A stretch of 64,000 nt of DNA from Limisphaerales bacterium (GTDB lineage: Bacteria > Verrucomicrobiota > Verrucomicrobiia > Limisphaerales > AAA164-E04), in contig JAMASS010000009.1 of NCBI GenBank assembly GCA_024761205.1, positions 1-64,000 on the forward strand, in the 5' to 3' direction. This document shows, piece by piece, positions 1-9,077 of this stretch; the stretch's first letter is position 1; every line of letters begins with the position of its first letter. The notes beneath the pieces were generated by a model. The model was not told the DNA's origin and searched no databases. It saw only the letters and a program-made list of their open reading frames with translations. Made by a program: the position numbers and the translations under genes.

Positions 1-468
1 AACCTGGATGTTGCCGAGTTGGTTGACAGTATTCCGGACAACTACCAGGCAGCTGAGCGGCAACTACGCAAAATCTGGTTGGATGATCCGAAGGGTAAGC
101 GGCCTGTTCGTGATCATAAGGTGCATTCTTTGGCGGAAAATAAAACGTTTGACTGTACTTATGCCAGCCACCTCATCGCCGATATCATTCCCAATGCCTG
201 GCAGGCGCGGGAAGTGGTGGGAAAGGTCGTCACCGGCTTGCACAAACGCGGATTCAACAAGTTGCAGCTGGGCGAGTTCGGCAGTCTGATCAATGAGGAA
301 TTGCGCAAGTGGCTGGGCAGCTCTCGGCAGCGGCACGAAATCAGCATCTCAAAATTGCGCCCCACAACTCATCAAAAGGAGACAGATGACGACCGACTAG
401 CGAGATACTACGGAATAATAGCACTCAAAGCGGTGGAACCGCTCAAGGCTATATTGGTGAGAAGTTAG
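1..468 (+). CDS. C-terminal part of a helicase / type III restriction-like protein (5' truncated by window)
   Basis: The reading frame is open from the first base, so the N-terminus lies outside the window. The visible 155 residues are charged and helical. A stretch around residues 65-105 (containing AREVVGKVVTGL, then a short GEFGSLINEELRKWL segment) resembles the C-terminal region of DEAD/DEAH-type helicase or type III restriction (Res) subunits. No helicase motif is visible because those sit upstream. The last ~25 codons may not be native: a strong ribosome-binding site and an ATG for the next gene lie at about 373-388, inside this frame. The family call is by resemblance only and rests on a short fragment; a different ATP-dependent defence protein is possible. 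Confidence 0.4.
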   Translation, partial: NLDVAELVDSIPDNYQAAERQLRKIWLDDPKGKRPVRDHKVHSLAENKTFDCTYASHLIADIIPNAWQAREVVGKVVTGLHKRGFNKLQLGEFGSLINEELRKWLGSSRQRHEISISKLRPTTHQKETDDDRLARYYGIIALKAVEPLKAILVRS

Positions 469-557
469 CAAAGCGACTTGGTGTCTCAATGGCGACCCTC
501 GAGCCGCTGGTTCGTGAGCGTTTTGACGAAGAGCAAAATATCGGCGCCGTCAATTGA
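386..557 (+). pseudogene. small frameshifted gene after the helicase-like gene
   Basis: An AAAGGAG ribosome-binding site at about 374-380 precedes an ATG at 386, but the frame hits TAG after four codons (MTTD). Removing one T near 398 gives a continuous 56-codon frame ending at 555-557, with a sensible charged sequence that includes GEKLAKRLGVS and ERFDEEQNIG. This looks like a real small protein, or the start of a larger one, carrying a one-base insertion. Its 3' end overlaps the 3' end of the convergent sulfatase gene by a few bases. The family is not recognised. The GEKLAKRLGVS stretch is reminiscent of a helix-turn-helix segment, but this is too short to name. Confidence 0.4.
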
Positions 558-1989
558 GCGCCTTCTTGACCGCTGCCGACTCGGCATTGGCATCGTAGTC
601 AGGATTCAACGCTTCCGGGATCGCAGCATTGGTGGCGTCGCGCCACGCATCCAAATCTTCCATCAACTCTGAAACCAATCGAGGTCGCAGCGCCGACAAG
701 TCGTATCGCTCACCGATGTCGGTGGGTAGGTGATACAGTTCCACGCCGTCATCTTCAAAATAGTGGTGTAGTTTCCAGCTCCCCTTGCGAATAACACTAC
801 AGGGCCGCGAACGAAACAGCGGATCGCGTTGCTCATGCACCACGCTATAGGCCTGCAAGTAGGCAGGGAAATGCCAGTAAAGGGCTCTTGCACCCAAAGT
901 CGAAACGTCTTCTCTCAAAAGGGGCACTAGGTTGAGCCCATCAAGCACCTGATTCGGCCCCGGCGTCTTCATCATCGCACATAGCGTTGGATAGAGATCG
1001 ACACCAATGATGGGTTGCCCTGATCGTGACCCCGGCGCAACCACTCCCGGCCACCGTACAAAGAACGGCACCCGAATCCCTCCTTCATAGTAGGTTCCTT
1101 TGTAGCCCTTCAGCGGATCCATATCCGTTGCCGGACCATAGCCGCCATTGTCAGAGAAGAAGATCACTATCGTGTTCTGCAAGAGATCCAGCTCCTCCAG
1201 CACAGCCCGAATCCGCCCCACCCCGTCGTCAACCGCTTGTATCATCGTGGCCATCGTAACGTGATGATGAAGTTTTCCTGCGGCCTTCGCTTCGTATTTC
1301 GCGATAAGCTCACGTTTGGCGTGCAACGGTGTATGAACCGCGAAATGGGTCAGATAGAGTAACCAAGGGCGATTCGGAGTTCCGCGAATGAAACGAACGG
1401 CCTCGTTCGTCAACCGATCGGTCAGATACTCGTCCTCCAGAGCATTCTCAAGTCTAGGAACTCTTGGATGCGGCGGATAATAACCCTTTGGTGGACTCCC
1501 CGATGCGCCACCCCCAATATTAACGTCAAATCCGTAGGGGATCGGATCGTTACTCAAATGCCATTTGCCGATTGTTGCCGTACGATACCCGGTCTCCTGC
1601 GCGACCTGTGCCCACGTCTTGATTTTGGGATCCAAGACCGCTGTGCCCGAAACATGCTCCAGCTTTCGAAACCGCTTGTCGCCACGTGGCCGGGTCCCCA
1701 CATTATATATCTGATGTCGCGGCGCGTATTGCCCTGATAACAAGCAGGCCCGAGCGGGAGCACAATTCGCAGCAGCCGAATAGGCGTCGGTAAAGATCAT
1801 TCCCTCCGACGCCAATCGATCAATATGCGGCGTCTCATAAAAATCTGACCCCATGTATGACGCGTCCTTCCAACCAAAATCGTCGAGAAAAATGAAAAGG
1901 ATATTCGGCCGAGACTCCGCTGCGAATAAAGCTGCCGACCGGCACAGAAACGCGAGAATAATAATGAAAACAAATCGGTGAGCATTCAT
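550..1989 (-). CDS. secreted sulfatase (alkaline phosphatase-like superfamily)
   Basis: Predicted arylsulfatase-type hydrolase that cleaves sulfate esters from carbohydrates or other sulfated molecules outside the cytoplasm. I start it at the ATG at 1989 because a clean signal peptide follows (MNAHRFVFII, hydrophobic core, then the mature PNILFIFLDDFG). That mature start carries the first metal-binding Asp pair. The catalytic signature is CAPARACLLSGQ at about residues 76-87, with Cys (not Ser) at the formylglycine position, so it would need a formylglycine-generating enzyme encoded elsewhere. FSDNGG and a C-terminal subdomain follow, and the length is normal for the family. No neighbour indicates a substrate. 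This is the only complete sulfatase in the window; two others survive as debris at 29466-29609 and 57330-58691. Confidence 0.92.
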   Translation of the reverse strand: MNAHRFVFIIILAFLCRSAALFAAESRPNILFIFLDDFGWKDASYMGSDFYETPHIDRLASEGMIFTDAYSAAANCAPARACLLSGQYAPRHQIYNVGTRPRGDKRFRKLEHVSGTAVLDPKIKTWAQVAQETGYRTATIGKWHLSNDPIPYGFDVNIGGGASGSPPKGYYPPHPRVPRLENALEDEYLTDRLTNEAVRFIRGTPNRPWLLYLTHFAVHTPLHAKRELIAKYEAKAAGKLHHHVTMATMIQAVDDGVGRIRAVLEELDLLQNTIVIFFSDNGGYGPATDMDPLKGYKGTYYEGGIRVPFFVRWPGVVAPGSRSGQPIIGVDLYPTLCAMMKTPGPNQVLDGLNLVPLLREDVSTLGARALYWHFPAYLQAYSVVHEQRDPLFRSRPCSVIRKGSWKLHHYFEDDGVELYHLPTDIGERYDLSALRPRLVSELMEDLDAWRDATNAAIPEALNPDYDANAESAAVKKALN

Positions 1990-2172
1990 TTCACGAAAAC
2001 AACCAACTGCTAACAGGATTTCCAAAATAGCAAATCACCAACGAACGCAATGCAGTTCGGCGGATGTTTCACTGCTGAATATACTGAAAAAGCCGTTGCG
2101 CGCCCAACTTCCGCGAATTCAATGTATTCCCCGGCTAATCCCTTCATCCTCTCCTTTCCCTCCTGTTCAAAT

Positions 2173-3738
2173 TCAGATTCCCCCCGCCTCAATCTGCGCC
2201 CGCAACTCCTTTTTCAAAACCTTCCCCGTCGCACTCAACGGGAGTGAATCCACGACCTTAACAATCCGCGGATACTTATGGCTCGCCATCTCCTGTCTTG
2301 ACCACGCCACAATTTCCTCGGACATCACCGTCGCCCCCTCCTTCAATATCGTGAACGCCAACACCTCTTCCCCATATTCCTCATGAGGCACCCCGACCAC
2401 AGCGGATAACGAAATTGCAGGATGCGTCGCCAACACCTCTTCGACCTCCCTCGGATACACGTTGAACCCGCCGCGAATGATCATGTCCTTGGTTCGGTCC
2501 ACGATGTAGAGATATCCATCCTCATCGGTTTGGCCAACATCACCGGTGTGAAACCATCCGCCACGGAAGACTTCCTCAGTGAGTTCTGGTCGATTGAAGT
2601 ATCCCTGCATCACGGAGTGTCCCCGAATGACCACCTCGCCCCGCTTTCCCGGAGGCAATGGATTCAACTCGTCATCGACCACTTGAACCTCAACCCCCCA
2701 TACGGGGAGTCCCACAGAGCCGACTTTTCTAGGACGGTGCAGATAATTAAAGGTCGCCATAGCGGAGGTCTCGGAAAGCCCATAACCCTCCAATATCTGA
2801 AATTGATATTTCGCTTCGACGCCACGAAGGACCTCGACTGAAATTGGTGCCCCACCAGAGCAGCCCAAGCGAAGGTTGAAAGCGATCTTTTTGAGATCAA
2901 ACTTATCGCCCCCCTCATAATTCAACAGGGCCCAATACATCGTTGGCACTCCGCAGAAAAGTGTGACGTCATGATCCTGCATCGATTGCAGCACCAAGCC
3001 GGGATCAAACCGTTCAATCAGCACAAGAGTACTGCCACAATGGAGACCGGCATTCAGCTGGACTGTCTGCGCATAACAATGAAACATGGGCAACGCCACC
3101 AAGGAAACATCGTCTTGATTCATGCTGGACAAACGCCCGGCCGTTAGCGCAGTCGTGAAAATATTCTGATGGCTCAAGACGGCGCCTTTGGGCTTTCCAG
3201 TCGTCCCCGACGTGTAGAGAATCACCGCAAGATCTCCCGGCTCCGTCATCACGGTCCGAAAAGACTCCGACGCCCCAGCCATCAACGTCTTGATAGCTGC
3301 AACACCCTCAACGGTTTCATCACTGAAGTTGTTGGCGATATACCAAAAATAGGGGCAGGAATCGGCTTCCGAAAACGCAGCCCTGCCTTCTTCTCCTACT
3401 GACAAGGATTTCGAACCTTCGAAGCAGATGATGCCTTTCGCTTCAGTATCCTCCATGACAAACGACAGTTCCCGTCGCTTCGAAAGAATGCTCACCGGCA
3501 CGACCGCCGCTCCGGTCTTCAGAATCCCAAAAAAGGCAATGACAAATTCCACGCGATTCGGGCAAACCAAAACCACTCGATCCCCCCGCTCAATACCCGC
3601 CGCCACCAAGCCATTGGCAAACTGGCAAGCCGCCCGATCAAGCCGCTCATAAGTCCACCTCTCCCCGTCCGCAATGATCGCAGTCCGTTCGCCGGCGGTC
3701 TGCGCCGATCCATCAAGAATGACCGAGCAATTAAGCAT
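2173..3738 (-). CDS. acyl-CoA synthetase (AMP-forming, fatty-acid--CoA ligase family)
   Basis: Activates a carboxylic acid, probably a fatty acid, to its CoA thioester via an acyl-adenylate. Diagnostic motifs are the P-loop-like YTSGTTGKPKGA at about residue 175, GYGLSE near 320 (A5), WFHTGD (A7), and GGFNVYPREVEEVL with the C-terminal KVLKKELR carrying the catalytic Lys (A10). I take the ATG at 3738 because the homologous part begins at MLNCSVILDG; an in-frame start at 3804 would add 22 unsupported residues. The length, about 521 residues, is typical. It lies head-on to a decayed MBL gene and beside two acyl-CoA dehydrogenases, which fits an entry step for beta-oxidation. Chain-length specificity cannot be read from the sequence. 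Confidence 0.93.
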   Translation of the reverse strand: MLNCSVILDGSAQTAGERTAIIADGERWTYERLDRAACQFANGLVAAGIERGDRVVLVCPNRVEFVIAFFGILKTGAAVVPVSILSKRRELSFVMEDTEAKGIICFEGSKSLSVGEEGRAAFSEADSCPYFWYIANNFSDETVEGVAAIKTLMAGASESFRTVMTEPGDLAVILYTSGTTGKPKGAVLSHQNIFTTALTAGRLSSMNQDDVSLVALPMFHCYAQTVQLNAGLHCGSTLVLIERFDPGLVLQSMQDHDVTLFCGVPTMYWALLNYEGGDKFDLKKIAFNLRLGCSGGAPISVEVLRGVEAKYQFQILEGYGLSETSAMATFNYLHRPRKVGSVGLPVWGVEVQVVDDELNPLPPGKRGEVVIRGHSVMQGYFNRPELTEEVFRGGWFHTGDVGQTDEDGYLYIVDRTKDMIIRGGFNVYPREVEEVLATHPAISLSAVVGVPHEEYGEEVLAFTILKEGATVMSEEIVAWSRQEMASHKYPRIVKVVDSLPLSATGKVLKKELRAQIEAGGI

Positions 3739-3939
3739 CGTTGAGACCTTATAGAGGAAGCCCCCAACCTTGGCACAGATTTTCTTTGAGCTCCGATCCA
3801 ACAACCCTCATTCTCATGGAACGGGAGTCGCTCAGGATTTACCAGAAAAGTCATCAGCGAACGAGCTATCAGCGGACCAATTCAACCAACATCAAAACGA
3901 GTGACAAAACACGGCTAGTTCACGCTTGAGGCCCTCGAT

Positions 3940-4280
3940 TCTCAAGCCCATCCCACTGCCGAGTATGGACAGTGGATGAAGCTCCACGCCTATCTCATCC
4001 TTGGAAAAGAGCGTGCCGCAATCATCTGCTCAGGCCTGGAAATCGCCAACAATTAGTCCACGCTCCCTAGATAGAAGGAGGCGATGAGTGAGATGCCGGC
4101 GATTCGGGAGTATTTGATTGAACGACCCTTCTCGATGCCACCACCCCACCACCGCCGACTTTTGAGTTGGATCGCTACTTCCCCCGAAATGCCGACCGAC
4201 GAGTCTGATTGAAGATGGCCAGCGGATCGATCTAGATAACCGGCGCATTACACTGCTCCACACCCCTAGTCACTCGCCAA
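3940..4280 (+). pseudogene. remnant of an MBL-fold metallo-hydrolase
   Basis: Two separated patches in different reading frames read as a metallo-beta-lactamase-fold protein. From about 3961 the frame gives WMKLHAYLILGKERAAII (the N-terminal beta strand before the metal site). From about 4209 another frame gives IEDGQRIDLDNRRITLLHTP followed by SHSP, the usual strand and metal-binding HTPGHSPGH region, here without the second half of the histidine motif. The HxHxDH motif that should lie between is missing. After about 4280 the sequence becomes the antisense of the neighbouring SDR remnant, so the 3' half has been deleted. Non-functional. Confidence 0.65.
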
Positions 4281-4284
4281 GGCA

Positions 4285-4782
4285 TATTTGGCTATCGAGT
4301 ACGCCACATGCCCCGAAAACCTTCGGGGTTCCAGATCAAGCGGCGGGGCGTTGTTGAGAATATGTGGATCACCAGTTTGACCAAGTGCGGCAGACAATAC
4401 TTGGAGCAAAGAAAGGTTCCGAGACCATTGACGTCATGCATGAAGTCGTAACGCTTCATCGGCATCTCCACCGTGCCGGTGAGATGGACCGGCGCTAGCG
4501 TTGCTCACGAGAATATCAATGGCATCAAGACAAGAGACCGTCTGCTCAAACGCATTCGCCACGACCTCTTCGCTGTGGATATCAGTCGAGCAACCCAAGC
4601 CTTCGCCACCGGCGTTATTAATAGCTTCAACTGCCGTATGAATGGTAGCGGACAATTCCAGATGGAGCATCACGGTCTTCGCCCCGACGGCAATTTTGGC
4701 GCCGTCTCGGAGCGCAATCGCCAACCCAATGCCCAACTCGCGCCGGTAAATCATGAGGACGCTGATCCTTCAGCGTTGTCAT
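4285..4782 (-). pseudogene. remnant of a short-chain dehydrogenase (HSDL2-like SDR)
   Basis: The gene begins at an ATG (4782) whose bases overlap the stop of the upstream acyl-CoA dehydrogenase (ATGA), so it was once translationally coupled to it. MTTLKDQ is followed, after a frame change, by GIGLAIALR (degraded TGxxxGIG cofactor loop) and IDILVSNASA (NNAG-type motif). Further on, other frames give NGLGTFLCSKYCLPHL and later HVAYSIAKYA, the YxxxK active-site segment of HSDL2-type reductases. At least three frame changes and loss of the C-terminus make it inactive. It was probably a 3-hydroxyacyl or related dehydrogenase of the fatty-acid operon; the exact substrate is unknown. Confidence 0.75.
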
Positions 4783-5903
4783 GCGTCCAACAGAGACTCC
4801 GCCAGTTGTTCTCGATGAAAGGTTGCATCCCCGAACATCAACTCGCTGGCTTTAGCCCGCTTGTAGTAAAGATGCAGATCATGCTCCCAAGTGAATCCAA
4901 TGCCGCCGTGAACCTGAATGCTCCGGTGCCCCACTTCTCGGCACACGTCCGAACAATAGGCTTTGGCCATCGAAACAGCTCGCTCTGCAGCCGGATCCCT
5001 CTCATTTAACGCCCAAGCTGCGTAGTAAGTCGCAGAGCGAGCGCTCTCAAGCATAAGCAACATGTCCGCGCACTGCATTTGAACCATTTGGTAAGCACCG
5101 ATAGGACGCCCAAACTGTTCTCGCGTCTTGGCGTATTCAACGGCCGCCTCCATCATCCACTGCATCCCCCCCACCATATCCGCACAAAGGATCACCGAAC
5201 CGAGCTGGAACATGCGGGCCAAAGCCGACTCCACCGAACCGCCCCGGCCAATAATATCATCTTCCTTGACGACCACATTTTCAAAAACGACTTCACCAAG
5301 CGGCCTAGTTCGATCGATTGATGGCGTCACCCTCACCTGAACGCCATCTCGTGACGCCGGGATCAGTGCCACCGCAAGCTCCGTCTCATCCCGGACGACG
5401 CAAAGTATGGTCTGTCCGGCGGATGCTCCTCCCCCCACGAGCGTTTTCTTTCCATCAAGGCGAATCGAACCCGCCCCCCGTTCCAGCTCCATCCCGACCG
5501 ACCGGAGATTCCAACTGGGCGCCGATTCGTGGAGAGCGACCGAGGGCCGAGCCTGCCCGGCAGCAACATTCTTCAACAGGGAACCGGCTAAATCGTTTTC
5601 GGCCAGATCATAAAGTAACACGCCGGCGCACACCGTCGACAGGAACGGCCCGGGCACGCAGGCTCGTCCCATTTCCTCCATCAACACGGCCAGATCGACG
5701 ACTCCAAGCTCCAAACCCTCGTATGTTTCCGGCAAAATCAATCCCGTCCACCCCTGGTCGCTATACTTTTTCCAAAGTGCCGCATCAAAAGCGTCTTCCG
5801 TTTCGATCAGCTCTCGGACACGGCTCGCCGGACATTGCCGTTGAAACAACGTTCGTGCCGCCTCCTTCAACAGTTTCTGTTCCGTTGATAAATCAAATTG
5901 CAT
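4779..5903 (-). CDS. acyl-CoA dehydrogenase
   Basis: FAD-dependent acyl-CoA dehydrogenase, 374 residues, full length for the family. It would introduce the 2,3-double bond into an acyl-CoA and pass electrons to electron transfer flavoprotein. The N-terminal helical domain starts MQFDLSTEQKLL. The beta-barrel middle includes DGKKTLVGGG, and the C-terminal helices carry AKTREQFGRPIGAYQ and VHGGIGFTWEHDLHLYYKRA, the FAD/substrate-binding family signature. It lies 15 bp downstream of a second acyl-CoA dehydrogenase in the same direction, and its stop overlaps the ATG of a dead SDR. Pairs like this are common for branched, long or steroid-like acyl-CoAs and may form heteromers, which is inference. 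Confidence 0.92.
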   Translation of the reverse strand: MQFDLSTEQKLLKEAARTLFQRQCPASRVRELIETEDAFDAALWKKYSDQGWTGLILPETYEGLELGVVDLAVLMEEMGRACVPGPFLSTVCAGVLLYDLAENDLAGSLLKNVAAGQARPSVALHESAPSWNLRSVGMELERGAGSIRLDGKKTLVGGGASAGQTILCVVRDETELAVALIPASRDGVQVRVTPSIDRTRPLGEVVFENVVVKEDDIIGRGGSVESALARMFQLGSVILCADMVGGMQWMMEAAVEYAKTREQFGRPIGAYQMVQMQCADMLLMLESARSATYYAAWALNERDPAAERAVSMAKAYCSDVCREVGHRSIQVHGGIGFTWEHDLHLYYKRAKASELMFGDATFHREQLAESLLDA

Positions 5904-5918
5904 GCCCTCACCCTCGAT

Positions 5919-7094
5919 CTAATAACCCCTCGGCAATCCCAGCACTCGCTGCGCTAGGATGTTTCGTTGAATTTCACTCGTGCCTGCTTCGATCGTATTG
6001 CCGCGAGACCGGAGATACCGATAAATCCACTTGCCACCGTCAAACTCCTCCAGCTGAGCGCGATCCCCCAGCACCTCCATCGCCGTTTGAGCTTGCCGCT
6101 GATTCATCTCACTCCAAAACAGTTTGAGAATGGATCCCTCCGGACCGGGGGGCACGTTGTTCGTGATCTCGGACAAGGCCCGATTCGAGTTCAGTCTAAA
6201 AATTTCCAACTCCAAATACGCCTGCGCGATCTTCTGTCGGTGAATCGGGTTCTTAGCTAGAGTCTCGCCATCTTGAGTCAACGATTTCGCCTGCTGGATT
6301 AATTCATTCAACGCGGCCTTGAACATCACGTAGAGCCCACTCCCCAGACTCACTCGCTCATGCATTAACGCCGTGATCGTAATCTTCCACCCCTCATTGA
6401 GCTCCCCAAGCAAATGATCGGCGGGCACTCGAACATTCGTGAAAAAGACTTCGTTAAACCCCGCCTCACCGGACATCTGCCGCAAAGGACGCACCGAAAC
6501 CCCGTCGCTTTTCATATCGACTAACAGGCAGCTGATCCCTTTATGCTTCGGCGCTTCGAAATCTGTCCGCACAAGCAGGAGGCACCAGTCCGCGATTTGT
6601 GCGAAACTCGTCCAAATTTTCTGACCGTTGACCAAAAACTCATCGCCTTCGCGGACTGCTTTCGTGGCCAGCGAACCCACATCGCTTCCTGCGTTCGGCT
6701 CCGAAAACCCCTGGCACCAAATGTGGGTCCCGTCGAGAATTCGAGGCAAGAATTTTTCTTTCTGACCCTTCGTGCCCGAGGCAATAATAGTTGGGCCCAC
6801 TAAACCCTCACCAATCACCCCCACCCGCTCCGGCGCCTTGGCAGCGACCAGTTCCTCGAGATAGATCGACTCTTCGATCGGCGTCGCACCACGACCGCCG
6901 TACTCCTTAGGCCACGACACCCCGGCCCAGCCACCAGCGAATAGCTTGCATTGCCATTCTCGCAACGACTTCCAATAGTCCGGAGAGGTTTTCCGTCCAT
7001 TCCTCTCCAACGGCTCCTTTGGAAGATTCGCCTCCAGCCACGCGCGAAACTCATCCCGAAACTGCGTCTCCTCCGCTGTCAAATTCAGATCCAT
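5919..7094 (-). CDS. acyl-CoA dehydrogenase
   Basis: Second acyl-CoA dehydrogenase of the tandem, about 391 residues from the ATG at 7094, chosen because MDLNLTAEETQFRDEFR is the conserved family start. Visible landmarks are GGRGATPIEESIYLEEL, the flavin-contacting WCQGFSEPNAGSDV near residue 130, NGQKIWTSFA near 160, and the C-terminal IEAGTSEIQRNILAQRVLGLPRG, which ends with the usual Glu/Arg signature. It is followed after 15 bp by the other dehydrogenase and preceded by a ~100 bp gap and the broken Fe-S oxidoreductase. Together with etfAB upstream it forms the dehydrogenation module of a beta-oxidation operon on the minus strand. Confidence 0.93.
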   Translation of the reverse strand: MDLNLTAEETQFRDEFRAWLEANLPKEPLERNGRKTSPDYWKSLREWQCKLFAGGWAGVSWPKEYGGRGATPIEESIYLEELVAAKAPERVGVIGEGLVGPTIIASGTKGQKEKFLPRILDGTHIWCQGFSEPNAGSDVGSLATKAVREGDEFLVNGQKIWTSFAQIADWCLLLVRTDFEAPKHKGISCLLVDMKSDGVSVRPLRQMSGEAGFNEVFFTNVRVPADHLLGELNEGWKITITALMHERVSLGSGLYVMFKAALNELIQQAKSLTQDGETLAKNPIHRQKIAQAYLELEIFRLNSNRALSEITNNVPPGPEGSILKLFWSEMNQRQAQTAMEVLGDRAQLEEFDGGKWIYRYLRSRGNTIEAGTSEIQRNILAQRVLGLPRGY

Positions 7095-7196
7095 TATCCG
7101 TCTCCCACCATTCAATTCAGCCTCAAGCCTTCAACCTTCAGCCTTATTCTCCACCGCTTCCAACAGTAATTCCGAGAGTTCCTTAACCTCAATCGA

Positions 7197-9077
7197 TCAA
7201 TCCCCTTTCAGCGAATGGATCCCGTCTTCTAACATTATCGTGCAAAACGGACAGCCAACCGCAACAGTATTCGCCTGCGTTTCCAATAATTCGCGGCTTC
7301 GCTCTTGGTTCACGCGCTGTCCCGCCGGCTCATCGACAAAACTCATCCCGCCACCGCCACCACAGCAAAAACTGGCGCACCCCGATCGTTCTGATTCCGT
7401 AATCGGACGGCAACTGACCTGAGCCAGTAACTCCCGAGGCGCCTGTGTGATGCCATTGTGACGGCTCAAGTAGCAAGGGTCATGGAACGCTAACTGACGC
7501 CAGTCCGAAGGCGTGGCATTCAACCGCCCAGCCTTGATCAATTGGCCTAAGAACTCGCTGTGGTGTAACGTTTCAAAGCCCTCGCCCAAACGAGGATATT
7601 CATTGCGAAAGGAGTTGAAGCAGTGAGGACATGAGGTCGCCACTTTCTTCATACCATATTGCTTTAGCTTCGCAATGTTCTCCTGCGCCAACTGCTCAAA
7701 GAGAAGCTCGTGGCCGATTCGCCTGGCAAGATCCCCAGTACACTTCTCCTCGCGGCCTAAAATTGCATAACGCACCCCAGCTAGGTTGAGGAGAGATGCC
7801 AACGCACGAATGGATTTTTGATTCCGCTCCACCAATGCGCCGCTACAGCCCACCCATAGCAGCACCTCGATCTCTTCTGTCACCGAAGACACCACCGGCA
7901 CACCCAGTCCCTCCGTCCAATCCATTCGGGAAAAGCGGCTGCCAGCGAAGGGGTGACCGCGCGATTCCAAAGAAGAAAGCGCTCCTTGAATCATCTCCGG
8001 CGCCTCGGCCTCTTCCATCACCTGATAGCGCCGCAAGTCCACGATCTTGGGTAGTTGTTCGATACTCACCGGATAAACCTCGACGCAAGCAGCGCGGGTC
8101 GTGCACTGCCACAGCACCTCCGGAGCCAAGGAATCGACCGTTCCAACAAGCCCGACACCACCGGTTCCGATGGTTCTGTCAGCATGCATTCGATCCCTCA
8201 ACCCCAAAACGATATCTCGAGGTGATAGCGCTTTCCCCACGGTATTCGCCGGACAAGCCTCGGAACATCGTCCGCATTCTGTGCAGGCACCAGATCCAGC
8301 AAATCTTTCCACGTAAAATCAACCAACCGATTCACACCGAACCTCTCAGTCTGGTCGAAATCAATGGACTTCAACGAGCCCCCAATCGGCTCCAAATTTG
8401 CCGCATAGATATTCAGCACCGAAGTCAAAGGATGAATGAACTTCGTGTACGGCACTCAAGCGATCAACTCAAAAGCCAGTAGCAAATGCCCCCGCCACAA
8501 AACCAAGTGGGCCTGCTGCAAAACCGCATCGGAGAATACCGCCATCGATGCCCGCCCAACAAGATAACCGAAGGGAGACCAAGCCCCCCAAGGATCATTA
8601 GTGACCGCGATCCTCCAGCCCTCCACCAAAAAACCTGAAACCAGAACCACGAACAACAAAATTAAGATCCACATCGCTTCGCCTATGATCGCGAGAAACC
8701 CCAGTACATCGACAAACAAGGATTGAAAGCACAGATAGAATCCCCCCCTGCATAATCGGCAGGCCAAAATCGTGGTGGATCATCACCACCGTCGTCGCTG
8801 CCGTCAGGGTCAGAACACCCCAGAAAATGAAGGCATGAAAGATTCCAGCAAATCGATCGCGAAAATTCCGGCGTTGCAGCATCGCATGATGCCACAACAG
8901 CCGCAGCCGCTCCTGCGGACAATCCCACCGCCTAGTCGGCTGACCTTGCCGCCACAACCGAACCCGCCGATAGACCCCATATCCGGCAATCGCAAGCGTC
9001 GGCACTAAAAGAATGTAGACGACCCACCCGTAGACGATGTTCCAAAACACCTCGCGCGTGGCCTCCGCAGGATTCAT
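7197..9077 (-). pseudogene. broken FadF-like ETF-linked Fe-S oxidoreductase (NarI-like membrane domain plus CCG/HdrD-like domain)
   Basis: One gene read in three pieces. An N-terminal NarI-like membrane domain (from ATG 9077, containing FAGIFHAFIFWG) runs to about 8745. There a run of seven G on the coding strand (CAGGGGGGGATT) shifts the frame; with six G it continues as QGGFYLCFQSLF. The next piece has an in-frame TGA at 8456-8458 between FELIA and VPYTKFIHPL. It then reads FTWKDLLDL, where one missing base near 8296 would give the expected LLDLDACTECGRC ferredoxin motif. The last piece, 7197-8312, holds CTECGRCSEACP, a degenerate second cluster (CTTRAACVEVYP) and two cysteine-rich CCG-type regions. 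The ATG overlaps the etfA stop (ATGA), so its role was to pass electrons from ETF to quinone. Confidence 0.85.

Noticed and set aside
5318-6127. 269-codon plus-strand frame
   Set aside because: Antisense to two clear acyl-CoA dehydrogenases; Pro/Arg/Ser-rich shadow frame.
8456-8458. TGA reassigned to tryptophan, since several broken genes have in-frame TGA (FadF-like, FUN14, 52899 gene)
   Set aside because: TGA is used as the normal stop of many intact genes, including etfA and etfB in tight ATGA overlaps and the sulfatase at 550, so the code is standard and these are nonsense codons.
7796-8482. 228-codon plus-strand frame
   Set aside because: Antisense to the FadF-like gene; composition typical of a shadow frame.
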